A DNA stretch of 64,000 nucleotides from Symbiodinium natans (taxonomy: Eukaryota > Sar > Dinophyceae > Suessiales > Symbiodiniaceae), in assembly GCA_905221605.1 (NCBI GenBank), contig CAJNDS010000746.1, forward strand, positions 369,961-433,960. Direction: 5' to 3'. Position numbers and translations under genes: made by a program. Numbering within the stretch: position 1 is the stretch's first letter; each line of letters opens with the position of its first letter. Below, piece after piece: positions 20,576-31,169 of the stretch. Under the pieces are notes generated by a model that was not told where the DNA came from, did no database searches, and saw only the letters and a program-made list of their open reading frames with translations.

Positions 20576-20698
20576 CTTCGACTCGCCTGTAGGACGACCT
20601 GGGGTGCCCTGTCCGTCTCGCCCCAAAAAACTCCGATGCCCCTTAATATTCCTTTCAATACAAGAGGGTTCCTTGGAGGATTTAAGGAGAAATTTATA

Positions 20699-20772
20699 CG
20701 GTTTAGGGTTTAGGGTTTAGGGTTTAGGGTTTAGGGTTTAGGGTTTAGGGTTTAGGGTTTAGGGTTTAGGGT
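20699..20772. repeat. interstitial TTTAGGG array
   Basis: Ten perfect units. Confidence 0.95.
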
Positions 20773-20884
20773 TATTGGAGTCTCCAGGGCCTCCTCTGCC
20801 CCTCCGCATGGGATCCCTGAAACTCCGGCACAGAGTTCAACGCTCCCTCTGCCCCTCAATCCGAGCAAGGGTGCAGGGAAGTGC

Positions 20885-21010
20885 ATGCCCCTAAACCCCA
20901 AACCCTAAACCCTAAACCCTAAACCCCAAACCCTAAACCCCAAACCCTAAACCCCAAACCCTAAACCCTAAACCCCAACCCCTAAACCGTAAACCCGAAA
21001 CCCCAAACCC
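20885..21010. repeat. CCCTAAA/CCCCAAA alternating array
   Basis: About 17 units, alternating in places between CCCTAAA and CCCCAAA, consistent with spread of a two-unit period. Confidence 0.9.
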
Positions 21011-21085
21011 CCCGAACCTCCAGGGCCCGCACCCGGCTTTCGTCTCCCCAACCCGTCTGGGAGTCTTAGGGGGGCTTTTGGGCCC

Positions 21086-21160
21086 GACAGCTGAGGCTTA
21101 GGACTTTAGGGTTTAGGCTTTAGGGTTTAGGGTTTAGGGATAGCTGAGGCTTAGGACTTT
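21086..21160. repeat. TTTAGGG array with 19-bp flanking direct repeat
   Basis: A short array (21108-21138) lies between two identical copies of AGCTGAGGCTTAGGACTTT (21089-21107 and 21142-21160). The match extends to 22 bp with one mismatch. This looks like an insertion with target duplication. Confidence 0.9.
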
Positions 21161-21185
21161 CCGTTGCGCTAGGGTTCTCCAACTA

Positions 21186-21408
21186 TGGGCCCTTAGTTAG
21201 GGTCTCTTGTTACATGACCCCTACTAGGTTGCCCAGTAGCCTAGGATTTAAAAGGGTGCCCTTTTTTGCTTGAAGGGGTTTATAAGGGAACCTAACCCCC
21301 CCCAAAAGGGAATAAGGATACTACTGGGCATCCTAGCCTATATACACTGCACACAATAAGGGCCCAGACTCCGGATCCCTTTAAACAAGGGTAAGGGGCC
21401 ATACTAAG
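21186..21408. mobile_element. family F element carrying a nested family C MITE
   Basis: Family F words (CTATGGGCCCTTAGTTAGG at the left; ACAATAAGGGCCCAGAC and GGTAAGGGGCCATACTAAG at the right) are split by the family C element at 21224-21336. Confidence 0.65.
21224..21336. mobile_element. family C MITE nested in family F, target duplication CCTA
   Basis: Ends CTAGGTTGCCCAGTAG and GGGCATCCTAG, with CCTA at 21220-21223 and 21337-21340. Confidence 0.85.
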
Positions 21409-21599
21409 TTACAGTTTAGAGGCAAAATGTTCTAGGATGCTGTGTGGTCGGGCAAGCTTCCTTTTTCCAGTCCCCCCTCCTGAAGAGAAAAGCAGAGGGC
21501 GATGGTCAGTTCTCTACACGAGAATCCGTTTGTGTGTTCTTTGTGCTGTTCGGCCTCACTTTTTTTGAACTGATAGCCCAAACAAACCTCTGTCAGCCG

Positions 21600-21775
21600 G
21601 ATAGCTTGGTAGCCAAGTAACCATGCTATAATCCGGGCACCCTACTTTGGGTTGGTTACTTTATAAAGGGCACCCACAACCAAAAAAGAAATGGGTAAAA
21701 GGCACCACTGGGCCACAAATGCTAGCCCAGTGGTACCCTTTTACCCTTTATGTCTTGGTTGAGGGTTCCCTTTTG
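21600..21775. mobile_element. hairpin element centred on GGCACCACTGGGC
   Basis: AACCAAAAAAGAAATGGGTA and AAAGGCACCACTGGGC are mirrored by GCCCAGTGGTACCCTTTTAC and TGTCTTGGTT. Related words occur at 60330-60400. A MITE-like element with imprecise ends. Confidence 0.45.
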
Positions 21776-21782
21776 ACCCTAA

Positions 21783-22050
21783 ATAAACCCTAAACCCTAA
21801 ACCCTAAACCCTAAACCCTAAACCCTAAACCCTAAACCCTAAACCCTAAACCCTAAACCCTAAACCCTAGACCAAGACTTCCTGCAGACGCCAGTCCCGG
21901 AAGGGCCTGCACCGAGAAGGCAAAGTAGACCCCGAGGGCAGCGAGGACGGCCTGGCCGGGCCTGGCCATAGGGTTTAGGGTTTAAACCCTAGGGTTTAGG
22001 GTTTAGGGTTTAGGGTTTAGGGTTTAGGGTTTAGGGTTTAGGGTTTAGGG
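21783..22050. other. telomere-flanked block with a head-to-head junction
   Basis: CCCTAAA array (21783-21870), ~100-bp GC-rich block, TTTAGGG array (21970-22050). At 21978-21993 the G-strand array flips to one C-strand unit and back (GGGTTTAAACCCTAGGG). Confidence 0.7.
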
Positions 22051-22590
22051 GCGTTTCCGAAATTGGGGGTGCCTTACTGGGGAGGGAATCCTACTATTTG
22101 GGGGTCTTTTTTTACGGCAGATTTTGGCAAACCCCTTATTACTTTGCGAAGGTCTAGGTTTAAGCAGGGCCTATACATGCTTGAGGATTTTAGGGTTCAA
22201 AGTTTGAAGAATTTGTGAGCTTCGGGGGCTTTAGTGCTTCAGGGTCTTGTCTTTTTCTGAGTAAGTGTTAGAGAGGGGGTTTACTAGAGCCCTAAGTGCT
22301 TTCGTGCAAGGGCTCCAATCTAAAGGATATCCAGGCTTACTGACTTGAGAGTGCTGCCAGACACGTCAGCTGAAGACTTGACAGGGAGGTGCCGCAAAGT
22401 TGCAAAGCAGATAGATCTACAAGTTAAAATAGTCGCTTGCCCACAGACCAAGCAATCAAAGGGCACCCTTTCTGTGTCTAAAGGGAGTTTTTGGAGGAAG
22501 AGGAAAACGCAAAAAAGGGAATAAGGGCACCACTGGGCATGCGAGGCTCACATACCACTGATTGCTTAAGAACCCCACCCCAAAAAAAGG
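22051..22590. other. intergenic, with partial family C-like words
   Basis: Unique sequence. 22450-22545 carries a diverged family C relative (GGGCACCCTTTC, AAAAAAGGGAATAAGGGCAC, CACTGGGCATGC). No gene is seen. Confidence 0.4.
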
Positions 22591-22757
22591 CTTAGGGTTT
22601 AAGGGTTAGGTAGGGTTGAGGGTTGAGGGTTGAGGGTTTAGGGTTTAGGGTTTAGGGTTTAGGGTTTTAGGTTTTAGGGTTTAGGGTTTAAAATCTTTCT
22701 TATCAGGTTCTTCAGCCAAAAACCTAAAACCCTAAACCCTACACCCTAAACCCAAGG
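22590..22757. repeat. TTTAGGG array then CCCTAAA units
   Basis: Degenerate G-strand units (22590-22690), then ~25 bp, then four or five C-strand units (22718-22755). Confidence 0.85.
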
Positions 22758-22887
22758 GTTCTTCAGGCAATAGTTCCCAGCGCCGAAAAGCCCTTGGACA
22801 GGGGCCTCTGCCTCTAGAGCCCTCTTGGAGGGAGAGATTTAGGGCTCGCGGCTTGTCCACTTACCCAAACAGCCTCCTTGATCTACT

Positions 22888-22989
22888 ACTTGCTTAAGAA
22901 CCCCGAGAAAATAAACATATTCTTCCTTATTAAGGGTAGTACAGGGCTTATTATGTTTTATTTTGTTGGGGTTCTTAAGTAAATAGAAG
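22888..22989. mobile_element. family E hairpin element
   Basis: CTACTTGCTTAAGAACCCC at the left and GGGGTTCTTAAGTAAATAG at the right, with an ATTAAGGGTAGTACAGGGC centre. It directly abuts a family A half-element. Confidence 0.7.
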
Positions 22990-23063
22990 TAATTCAGGAA
23001 TTATAGGGATCCTTGTATCATGTAAGGTATATTCCTGAACTAAGGGGCATTGGGCTCTCTGGG
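22990..23063. mobile_element. family A right-half remnant
   Basis: From AATTCAGGAATTATAGGG to the end CATTGGGCTCTCTGGG; the left half appears replaced by the family E element. Confidence 0.6.
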
Positions 23064-23289
23064 CACGGCTGGAGTCGAGGGAAAGTATCGGGTTTCTACC
23101 CACTCAACAGCAGACCATGGTTTAGGGTTTAGGGTTTTTTGGCTTTCGGTCGCACTGTGGTACCACAGCAAGCGTCAGTTAAGCGAGCAGAAGGCTTTAG
23201 GGTTTAAGGGGTCCACAACAAAGCACGCCAGACGCGCGGTATGGCACCTGCGAGCAGGCAGGTCCTAGTGGTTGGTGGCTTCATGCTAC

Positions 23290-23375
23290 TCAAAGTTTAG
23301 GGTTTAGGGTTTAGGTTTAGGGTTTAGGTTTAGGGTTTAGGTTTAGGGTTTAGGTTTAAGGTTTAGGGTTTAAGG
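23290..23375. repeat. 13-mer TTTAGGTTTAGGG array
   Basis: Alternating TTTAGGG and TTTAGG units, a 13-bp higher-order derivative of the telomere repeat. Confidence 0.85.
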
Positions 23376-23431
23376 TTTGAAGCTCCTCGTCTTTTGGGGG
23401 GGGGGGGGGGGGGGAGAGGGAGGGTTGGGGG

Positions 23432-24232
23432 TGTGCGAAGTGTCCAAACCAAGGAAAACTTGCGCGTCGAAGAACTGGAAAACTGTGTCCACTATTCCGG
23501 TTGATCAGACCCAAGTAGACAAGTAAGTTGGCTATTTACAGTTGTGAGGTGTTAAGTTGCTCCAGAAGTAGCAGTATCCCTGCCAACGGGGAACACAAGG
23601 TAGCTAGCCAAGTGTTCCTAAGCCGCTCCCGACGTCGACTATCGGAAGGATCCCCAGAGTTGCTATCTCCAGGGGGTGATGACCTACCGCTCAAGATGTA
23701 TCCACTAGCCGTCCGGCTGCGTGTTGTACACCTATCCCAGTATTCACCTGAACGCTCGCCTATCCCCGGTGTCCTCTAGCCTCCGGCTGCGAGTTGCAAA
23801 GGGTCTAAGTGAACGCTCCCAAAGTTAGGGTAACGGATCTATCCCTCGCCACGCTCGATCCTTTTAGCTCCTCTAGCCGTCCGGCTGCGAGTTGGCTATC
23901 CAGATCCACAACGTGCAGGAATACTATCCACGGGGGGCAAAATGAAACTGTACAGGCGGGGCGCAGCTACACGGTGAACGTTATCAAAAGGAAGAAAGAA
24001 AGAAAGGTGAACGAATATACAGTGTGCTTGAGTTGCTGTCATGTTGCCCTGTAAGCCCAGACAGCAACAGCACACGAAACTTCATCCAGGCCCCTTCGTC
24101 TATCCCACAGTTCTGCGCACTATTCCGGCTCGTCCACGAGGAAGATAACATCTATCCCGAGGCAAACCCGAAATCAACTGACATCAAAATATCTGCACCC
24201 CCGAATACACCTGAAAGACGTGGTGCGAAACA
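23432..24232 (-). repeat. 3' LTR (in element orientation)
   Basis: 801 bp, TG...CA. Substitutions relative to the other LTR seen by eye are near 23769, 24001 and 24136. It contains about a dozen TATCC(C)-type motifs (GGGATA in element sense). The ORFs inside are short and unsupported. Confidence 0.85.
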
Positions 24233-24238
24233 CCCCCC
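24233..24238 (-). other. candidate polypurine tract
   Basis: In element sense, GGGGGG directly precedes the TGTTTCGCACC start of the 3' LTR, where plus-strand DNA synthesis is normally primed. It is short for such a tract. Confidence 0.45.
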
Positions 24239-25800
24239 GTGATGGGGGCGTCAGCACGCAGAGCGACGTCTCCCAGCATAAACGATGAATTCGCGAATCC
24301 TCGTCAGGTTTGCATCAGACCATCAACACAAACGCAGGAGGGATCGCCAGCATGGTCTCCAGCCCCTTTGAGGCGCCCACCACCACCCGCGATTACGAAG
24401 ACCACATCGGCGACCCTCGGAAGCAACACCGTCATCCACAAACCTTCGGAATCATCGTCTGAGCACACACGTCTTTGACGGTGCCCCAATACATGCATCC
24501 AATATGTCTGCTATTCCACATTATTTGGAAAATTGGTCTATCACCTTCAATCCCCTTACGCCGAAACTCAGTTCAACTCGTTCAGGCTCTATCCCTCACA
24601 TCGTCGGCCTTCTCACTTGGTTCAGTACCCCTCCTAGACGATGTAGCCCATTCTTTTGCAGATGGGACTTAATGGTGGCCAGCCATGCCCATAGATGTTG
24701 TTTGACGAGGCCGAGAGGACTTACTGGTGATCAGCCACGCCCCTCCACTCACAAGCAGGAAGTTTCGTCATCAGTCGGTCTGCGCTCGTCATGGAATGCC
24801 CACATTGCCACTCGGCACCGCTGCTTGCAGTTGAAGCAGCATCTGTCTCACTCCCACTCGTCTCACCCATCGCCTTCTTTACGTACATGCCCTCGACGAA
24901 TGTATCCCCGCTCCAGCATCCCTATCCCATGCTTGGCTCACGTGACAACGTAGAGCCGAGGAGGACAGCGGGCCATGGCATTCCTAACCGCTGCATCGCT
25001 CCATGCGCTAGGGGCACGACTTTGCATGCACCCTGCAGATCTATCCCTTGCCACACCACCTCGTCCAACGACGTGAGGAGCCGTCCCACGCTCACCAGCA
25101 GACGTGATGCCGTTGACGGTGATATGCGTCTCCCCTCTTCTCGTCATGGTTTCCCTCGCCTAGATGTGTCGCGACGGTGAACACCTTCTTCCACTGACAG
25201 TCGCCACTCTGGCCGCGAGGACTTAATGGTGATCAGCCATGCCTCTGCTGCCTTGCACGCCCCGTCTTGCAGCAACACTGTCTCCGCCTTCTGCAGATTT
25301 GCCAAACACTGCATCGTTGTACTCGTAGACCTCGAACAGCCTCCTCTCTGGAACATTGTTTTCCATGCATTGGCAGGCATGCTCACGGCTAATCCTCTTC
25401 CCTCTATCCCTCCGGCCACTGGTCGTCACGTAGACGTTCGTCAGCATATTCCCTTGCCAGCTTCCGGTTCACACGCATAGTAACATGTACTCCCCCCCGC
25501 GCACCGTACTCAGCCTCGACGTGTAATCCCTTCACTCGTAATCTCTATATGTAGTACAACGCATTTCTATCCACTCCCCCCGGCTCGCAGATACCGTGGT
25601 GACATAGACAATGTCATAGTTGTCCTTTCCCCCTCGGCTGGTGGTCTTCGCGTTGACACGCACACCGTCCTATATATCGTAACTATCCCCTTCACTATAC
25701 GAGAGACCTATGCGTTGACGAACTCAAAATCATGGAAAGCTCCCCCCGGCTCGTAGGGCTCACATTGACATATACATGGACACAGCAACGCCTTCCCCCC
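24239..25800 (-). other. retrotransposon interior, no recognised ORF
   Basis: GC-balanced sequence with short ORFs in all frames. It includes direct duplications such as GACTTA[A/C]TGGTG[A/G][T/C]CAGCCA (24666, 24718, 25220). No pol motif was found. It may be 3' untranslated or decayed coding sequence. Confidence 0.4.
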
Positions 25801-25825
25801 GGCTCGTAGGGAGCGAAGCACTGGT

Positions 25826-26150
25826 ACCTGTATCCCTGCGGGGCCAGAACAGTGAAGTACGGGACGTGAGGCTCTGGTACTTCTATCCCTCGGGACCAAG
25901 ACAGTGAAGTAAGGGACGTGAAGCTCTGATACTTCTATCCCTCTGGGCCAAAACATTGAAGTAAGGGATGTGAAGCTCTGATACTTCTATCCCTCTGGGC
26001 CAAAACAGTGAAGTAAGGGACGTGAAGCTCTGATACTTCTATCCCTCTGGGCCAAAACAGTGAAGTAAGGGACGTGAAGCTCTGATACTTCTATCCCTCT
26101 GGGCCAAAACAGTGAAGTAAGGGACGTGAAGCGCAGGTTGTTCTATCCCT
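25826..26150. repeat. 52-bp minisatellite inside the retrotransposon
   Basis: Tandem units start at 25882, 25934, 25986, 26038 and 26090 with exact 52-bp spacing; diverged units lie at each end. Each holds one TCTATCCCTC and GAAGTAAGGGACGTGAAGC. Confidence 0.9.
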
Positions 26151-26159
26151 TCGGGAAGG

Positions 26160-26436
26160 TTTGAGTAGCAAAGATCTCCACTCTGTATTCCCTGCAGGTA
26201 TCACAAGCCCTCCACTCTGCAGTTCCTGCTTGAAGGATCCGGGCAGCAAATATCTCCAGTTCGTATTCCCTGCAGACAGAGAAGCCCTCCACCCTGCACT
26301 CCCTGCGTGCTTGCAGGATCCGGCCAGCGAAGATCTCCACTCCGTATTCCCTGTATGCAGAGAAGCCCTCCGCCCTGCACTCCCTGCTTGCTTGCAGGAT
26401 CCGGCCAGCGAAGATCTCCGCTCCGTATTCCCAACC
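26160..26436. repeat. ~80-bp minisatellite inside the retrotransposon
   Basis: Three to four units containing GGATCCGGCCAGCGAAGATC and CGTATTCCCTGCA. The array stops at TATTCCC, where a CCCTAAA run begins. Confidence 0.85.
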
Positions 26437-28010
26437 CCTAAACCCTAAACCCTAAACCCTAAACCCTATACCGGCACATCTTGCTGCAAAGGAGCCAGGC
26501 TTCCAAGACTCTCCGCTCTCATCCGCGATCCTCGCCAAAGGTCAATTGCGGCCGCTACACATACTGGTGTTGCACAGACATGCTAAAAACCACCAAAGCC
26601 ATACACATCCCAACAGCAGTCCGTTGCCTTAAGGGACTTCCCCTCACCGGTGCTTTCGTCCTTAGCCGACGGTGAAGTAAAAGAGTTCGCACGTTTCGGG
26701 TCGGCAGTTTTTGGCTTGGCGGCGTTCATATCAGAGCCAAGGTGGAGCGCGTGAGATCACTTCAGGGCTTCCGTGCAAAGTACAGCACTGCAGAAGCCGT
26801 GCTGCATGTCTAAGAAGACCATGTGGATCAATTCAAAGGGTACAAATTAGTGGCGTGGTGTGAGATTGAGACCCAAAAGCACAGACCGAGATAGACCCAG
26901 TGCCTCGATGATCTTCCCACCGTCCCAGGAGGACGCGAGCGAGTCGATTCCAGAGGAGGCATCTGGCCTGACAAGGGAGAGCGAGGCGAAACAACTCGCA
27001 GTTCAACTTCTCAGCACTTAGGCGCTGACAAACGAACTTATAGCACATTGCCCTCAGACCGAGCAAGGAGACTATCTTCATTGGGGATTCTCACAGCCCG
27101 TGCTGCCCTACATGTTCCCGAAGTCCATGCCCAAGACCTGCCTGACGGTAGCCTCGCCCCCAAACTTCTCCACAGCGGCGTTGTCCAGGAGCTCCTGGGC
27201 GTTGCACGATCGTTCCATGATGGTTCCATGATGTGCCATCAGAATGCACTTCGAGCTCTTTTAGCTGGGTGCAAACTCGGGGAAAGCTGATGGGTTTAGA
27301 GATGTTTCGAGGTATTTCAAGAGGTTTCAATGGGCACCCATCCTCTGCCTCAAGCCCTCGAGCTCACTTCCTTCGATCATCCCACGCGTGTGCAACACAA
27401 CTCTTGGCATCCGGCGGAACCAGGAACCGCAACATGCGTGCTTAGCTGAAGGGTTTAGGGTTTAGGGGTAGGATAGGACTTCATGAAAAAACACATCCGC
27501 CCGGCACCTGCTCCTCCACACGTCGCTTCTTTGCCAGCATGGACTCGGATTCGCGGAAGGCCTTTCGCAGGTCCTGGGGTCAGTCCAAAGGGGGGGGCAC
27601 GGGGGTGGGGTGGTGACCACAACGTCTTGGAAGGGAGCCACAAAGAACTATAAACCCCCTAAACCTGAATTCCAGACCTTTGAAACCTATACACCTTAAC
27701 CTGTAACCCCTGAGCCCTAAACGCCCTGAACCTAACCCCCCAACCTGCTATGGCAGGTTATTCAAGTGCTGCATGCCGAGCAGAAGGATGTGGTTCGGGG
27801 TGGACTCGAGCTTCAGCCGCTCGCCCATGTGTCCCGCGATCTGCTGAGCCTGGATTTGGGTTTCGGGTTTAGGCTTGCAGTGTCGGAGGGCGCGTTAGAA
27901 CTGAGCCCCAACTCCCGGCCCTCGAGGCCTCCTCAAGCTTCTCCTTTTCCTCCTCCCGCTCGAGGAAATCCGCCTCAGCGACGTTCTGAGCAATGGCAGC
28001 GAAAATGGGT
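26437..28010. other. host-like segment inside the retrotransposon
   Basis: Begins with four to five CCCTAAA units (26437-26467) and carries TTTAGGG units at 27449-27466, so it resembles the surrounding genome. On the minus strand, short stretches look like exon fragments (for example QDLRKAFRESESMLAKKRRV near 27560-27480 and AEADFLEREEEKEKLEEAS near 27985-27925). Capture of host sequence, or a nested insertion, would explain this. No parent gene is recognised. Confidence 0.4.
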
Positions 28011-28077
28011 CTGGAATTAATTTGGGAATTTATATTTTCTTGTTTTTGGATTTTTTTGGGTTTGGTTCATAAGAAAT

Positions 28078-28280
28078 TCTCAATTTTCTTTATATTTTGA
28101 GAGGAAAACCTCAATTTTCTCTATATTCATAAAAAACTTGAATTTTCTCTATATTTGAATAGCAAAACCTGATTTTTCTCTATATTTTCAAAAGAAAACC
28201 CTCAATTTTCTCTATTTTCATAGGAAAACCTGAATTTTTGTTATATTTTAAGAGCAAAACCTAAATTTTCTCCAGTTTGT
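28078..28280. repeat. ~31-bp AT-rich minisatellite
   Basis: Six to seven imperfect units of AATTTTCTCTATATTT followed by a purine-rich GAAAACCT segment. Confidence 0.85.
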
Positions 28281-28375
28281 AATTGCGACAACTCTTTCCC
28301 TCTATATTTGAATAGGAAAACAAACCTCGATGTTCTTAATTTGATTTTGTAAGAAAACAACTATTTTCTGGCAAT

Positions 28376-29030
28376 TCTTGCACGACTTTAAACAGGGGGG
28401 ATTGGGAGGGGCGCAGCTCCCCCCCCATTTGCAAACACAATGCTCGCATCTTGGTTTTGGAAAAGGCGCGTGCGCTTTGAAGCAAGCTTGCAGACTTAAA
28501 ACAGGGGGGCGGGTTGGGGGCGCACCCCCCCCCCCCCCAAATGCAAACACAACAATGCCCGCATCATGGGTTTCCAAAAAAGCGTGTGCTTTGAAGCAAA
28601 CTTGCACGACAGCGGGGGGTCCATTTGCAAACGCAATGCTCGCATCATGGGTTTCGAAAAGACGCATGTGAAGATTGCACGACTTAAAACAGCCCCCCCC
28701 CCCCCATTTGCAAACACAATGCTCGCATCATGGGTTTTGAAAAGACGCATATGCTTTGAAGCAAGCTTGCCCGACAGCCGGGGGGGGGGGGCACAGCCCC
28801 CCCCATTTGCAAACACAATGCCCGCATCATGGGTTTCAAAAAGACGCGTGTGCTTTGAAGATCGCTTGCACGACTTAAATGAGCGGGGGGGTTGGGGGGG
28901 GGCACAGCCCCTCCCCGTTTGCAACCACAACGCAACATCATGGGTTTTGAAAAGACGCGTGTGCTATGAAGCAAGCTTGCACGACTTAAAACTGCGGGGG
29001 GGTTTGGGGGGGGGCGGGGGGGGCAGCCCC
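28376..29030. repeat. ~100-115-bp minisatellite with long G and C runs
   Basis: About six units containing TTGCACGACTTAAAAC, a G run, a C run, TTTGCAAACACAATG and GCATCATGGGTTT. Units vary mainly in homopolymer length. Overlapping ORFs on both strands are repeat artefacts. Confidence 0.9.
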
Positions 29031-29094
29031 CCGGAAGCGGGCGCTCGGGTTTTTTCTACCTAATTAAAAATAAAGAGAGACAGCTTCCAACCCC

Positions 29095-29260
29095 ATGTGG
29101 GTTTCTGGGGGGGAAAGGCCGGGAATTTAAATAATTTAAATAATTTCGGGTTTCCATTATTTAATTTATTTAATTCCGGCCCCGAATTAAATAATTTAAA
29201 AAAATTTAATCCCAGGGTCTCCCAAATATTTAATTTATTTAAATTATTTTTAGGAAAGGA
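29095..29260. repeat. AT-rich palindromic module
   Basis: GGGAATTTAAATAATTTAAA-type arms with TTCCGGCCCCGAATTAAA. A similar AATCCCA..CTCCCAAATATTTAA segment recurs at 29872-29900. Confidence 0.6.
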
Positions 29261-29800
29261 ATGAAGAAAGAAGACAAAATAAGAGGAACAAAAGAAAGGG
29301 AAAAGAAAAGCCCATATAAAATGTACTGCGTTCATGTGTGTATTTCACGCTTACAATGCACTATATTTTATTAGGGCTTTTATTCCTTTCACTGGTGCTT
29401 TTACTGCTTTCGTTCTATATCCTGTTCACACTCTTCTTCCTTCATCACCAATCATCGGTCGACCTTAGACATCAGATACAAGCGAAAGACAAGGTTGACC
29501 GCTCTCTCCCTGTCACACCTTGAGACCCTAACTCTCATATCTTGGTCATTCACTCCTCGCTGTCACCTAAGTCACCTCTCTCACCCAGTTCTTTCTAGCG
29601 GTTACAGTTGATCGCTCTTGTTCTTGGTTCATATGCTTCTTTCACTTCACGATCAACCGCAGCACCCATCACACCTTGAAACCCTAACTCTCATATCTTG
29701 GTCTGTCTTGCACGGTTATAATCTCTGAGACCCAACCTCTGTTTCCAAGCCACTAAAGACTCCGCACAAGATAATAACAGAGAGCCCCGAGTTAAATAAA

Positions 29801-29970
29801 CTAAATAATTTAAATCTCAAAAGGGGGGGGGCCGGAGTCCAGGCCCGGGAAATAAATAATTTAAATAAATTAAATCCCAAGGCCTCCCAAATATTTAAAT
29901 TACTTAAATTATTTAATTCCCGGGCCTGGACTCCGGCCCCCCCCTTTGAGATTTAAATTAGTTAAATTAT
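29801..29970. repeat. large hairpin with 40-50-bp near-perfect arms
   Basis: The left arm (TTTAAATCTCAAAAG, G run, CCGGAGTCCAGGCCCGGG) is mirrored by CCCGGGCCTGGACTCCGG, C run, TTTGAGATTTAAA, with a ~65-bp AT-rich loop. It follows the end of the last long minus-strand ORF in element sense. Confidence 0.85.
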
Positions 29971-29996
29971 TTAATTTATTAAATTATTTGAATTAT

Positions 29997-30701
29997 TTAA
30001 TTCGGGGCAGGGAAATAAATAATTTGTGAGGAGTGCCAGAACAGGGTTCTGCCAAATATAATCTTGAATGCCGCATTATCTCCATGATTGTCTATCCTTT
30101 CACAGCACTCCATCCTATACCTCAATCGATCCGCGGTGTCTACAGGGTAGCTATCTGATCCCCAGGCAGCGATTTCCGCGACCATCCTTCCCAACTCCTC
30201 ATACTCCGTGTCTAACTTTGCTCCCTGTCTGGATTTCATATATTCTTCCAGCCCTAACTCTTCCGTCGCGGCACCAGCCCACCAAATCTCTCCATTTGAC
30301 AATCCATTGTTCATCACCTCCTCCGTGATCCGCGTCCTCTCCTCCTCGGTGCCCTCTAATCCCAACTCCTTTCTTGTCTCCTTTGCCAGTGGGCTCACAA
30401 TCTTTTCCATAGCCTTATCTAGCATCTCATACTCCGCGAATTCATCGTTGTCCGCAATGATGGGGGGCAAATTCATACTTACCCCTTCTTTCGGGTATAG
30501 TCTACTCTCTCCTCTCTCGGACACCTTTCGATCAAAGAAATCTACGATAAGCCCAGGTCCAATGTCCTCAGGGGTAGCGTGGTATCCTTCCAAGAGCACT
30601 GCCCTGTTGATCCTCGCCATCTTTTCTGCATTCCATCTCATTTCATCCTTCGATACTTCTGACAGGTACTCAATCGGGTTGTACAGGAAGATTTCTGCCA
30701 A
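29997..30701 (-). CDS. retrotransposon ORF 7, unknown acidic protein
   Basis: 234 codons, clearly protein-like: N-terminal helical segment (IEYLSEVSKDEMRWNAEKM), a central ARINRAVLLEGYHATPEDIG, a charged coiled-coil-like stretch (DKAMEKIVSPLAKETRKELG) and a C-terminal DRLRYRMECCERIDNHGDN. The frame stays open upstream of this ATG towards 30750, so the true start may lie elsewhere. No domain is recognised; it lacks retroviral protease, polymerase and integrase signatures. It is the last ORF of the minus-strand chain. Confidence 0.5.
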   Translation of the reverse strand: MAEIFLYNPIEYLSEVSKDEMRWNAEKMARINRAVLLEGYHATPEDIGPGLIVDFFDRKVSERGESRLYPKEGVSMNLPPIIADNDEFAEYEMLDKAMEKIVSPLAKETRKELGLEGTEEERTRITEEVMNNGLSNGEIWWAGAATEELGLEEYMKSRQGAKLDTEYEELGRMVAEIAAWGSDSYPVDTADRLRYRMECCERIDNHGDNAAFKIIFGRTLFWHSSQIIYFPAPN

Positions 30702-30724
30702 AGCTTGTTTCTCCGGACAATTCT

Positions 30725-31027
30725 TTAACCTCTGCAGACTTTCCCGAACGGCGAATTAATGGAACTACGAATTTCCTCCGGCCTAGCCTCCGCCGACCAT
30801 CGCAGATTGGGGTAGTTCCTGTTCAAATTCGATTCCATCGTTCCTTCAGATCCATGAGAAGCGTCGGGTAGCGAAGCCCCCCGCGTGCCTTTCTGCAACT
30901 CGATGACTTTTCCTGGTAACTGTTGATGTTCCGGCTGCTTCGTGTTGGGCAGGCAGCGGCCCGCTATGACACTCCAACTGATATAGCCTTGGCGCACAGT
31001 CGTCAAGTCGACGATGGCTATCACCAC
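30725..31027 (-). CDS. retrotransposon ORF 6b, unknown
   Basis: 100 codons ending near where the ORF 7 frame begins, shifted by -1. The last third (NLNRNYPNLRWSAEARPEEI) looks like part of a longer protein, so ORFs 6b and 7 may be one coding region broken by a frameshift or small intron. Confidence 0.3.
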   Translation of the reverse strand: MVIAIVDLTTVRQGYISWSVIAGRCLPNTKQPEHQQLPGKVIELQKGTRGASLPDASHGSEGTMESNLNRNYPNLRWSAEARPEEIRSSINSPFGKVCRG

Positions 31028-31169
31028 TATCCCTCCCCTTTGCGACGCCGTATCCGCCCTCCAACAGCTCCTGCGTGAAAGCGATGGAATGTCATAGGTG
31101 TATTCCCGCCTTGGCTATTCTATTCCCTGACGTCTGCGTGACAAATCCAAAATATCCCAAAATCAATCT

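Noticed and set aside
27091-27330. Minus-strand VLGMDFGN resembling the Hsp70/Hsp110 nucleotide-binding start
   Set aside because: The match is a few residues, the frame stops two residues later, and no second motif is present.
28302-29063. Five overlapping ORFs on both strands in the G/C-run minisatellite
   Set aside because: Repeat units with homopolymer runs open several frames at once.
30208-30759. 183-codon plus-strand ORF
   Set aside because: Antisense shadow of retrotransposon ORF 7.
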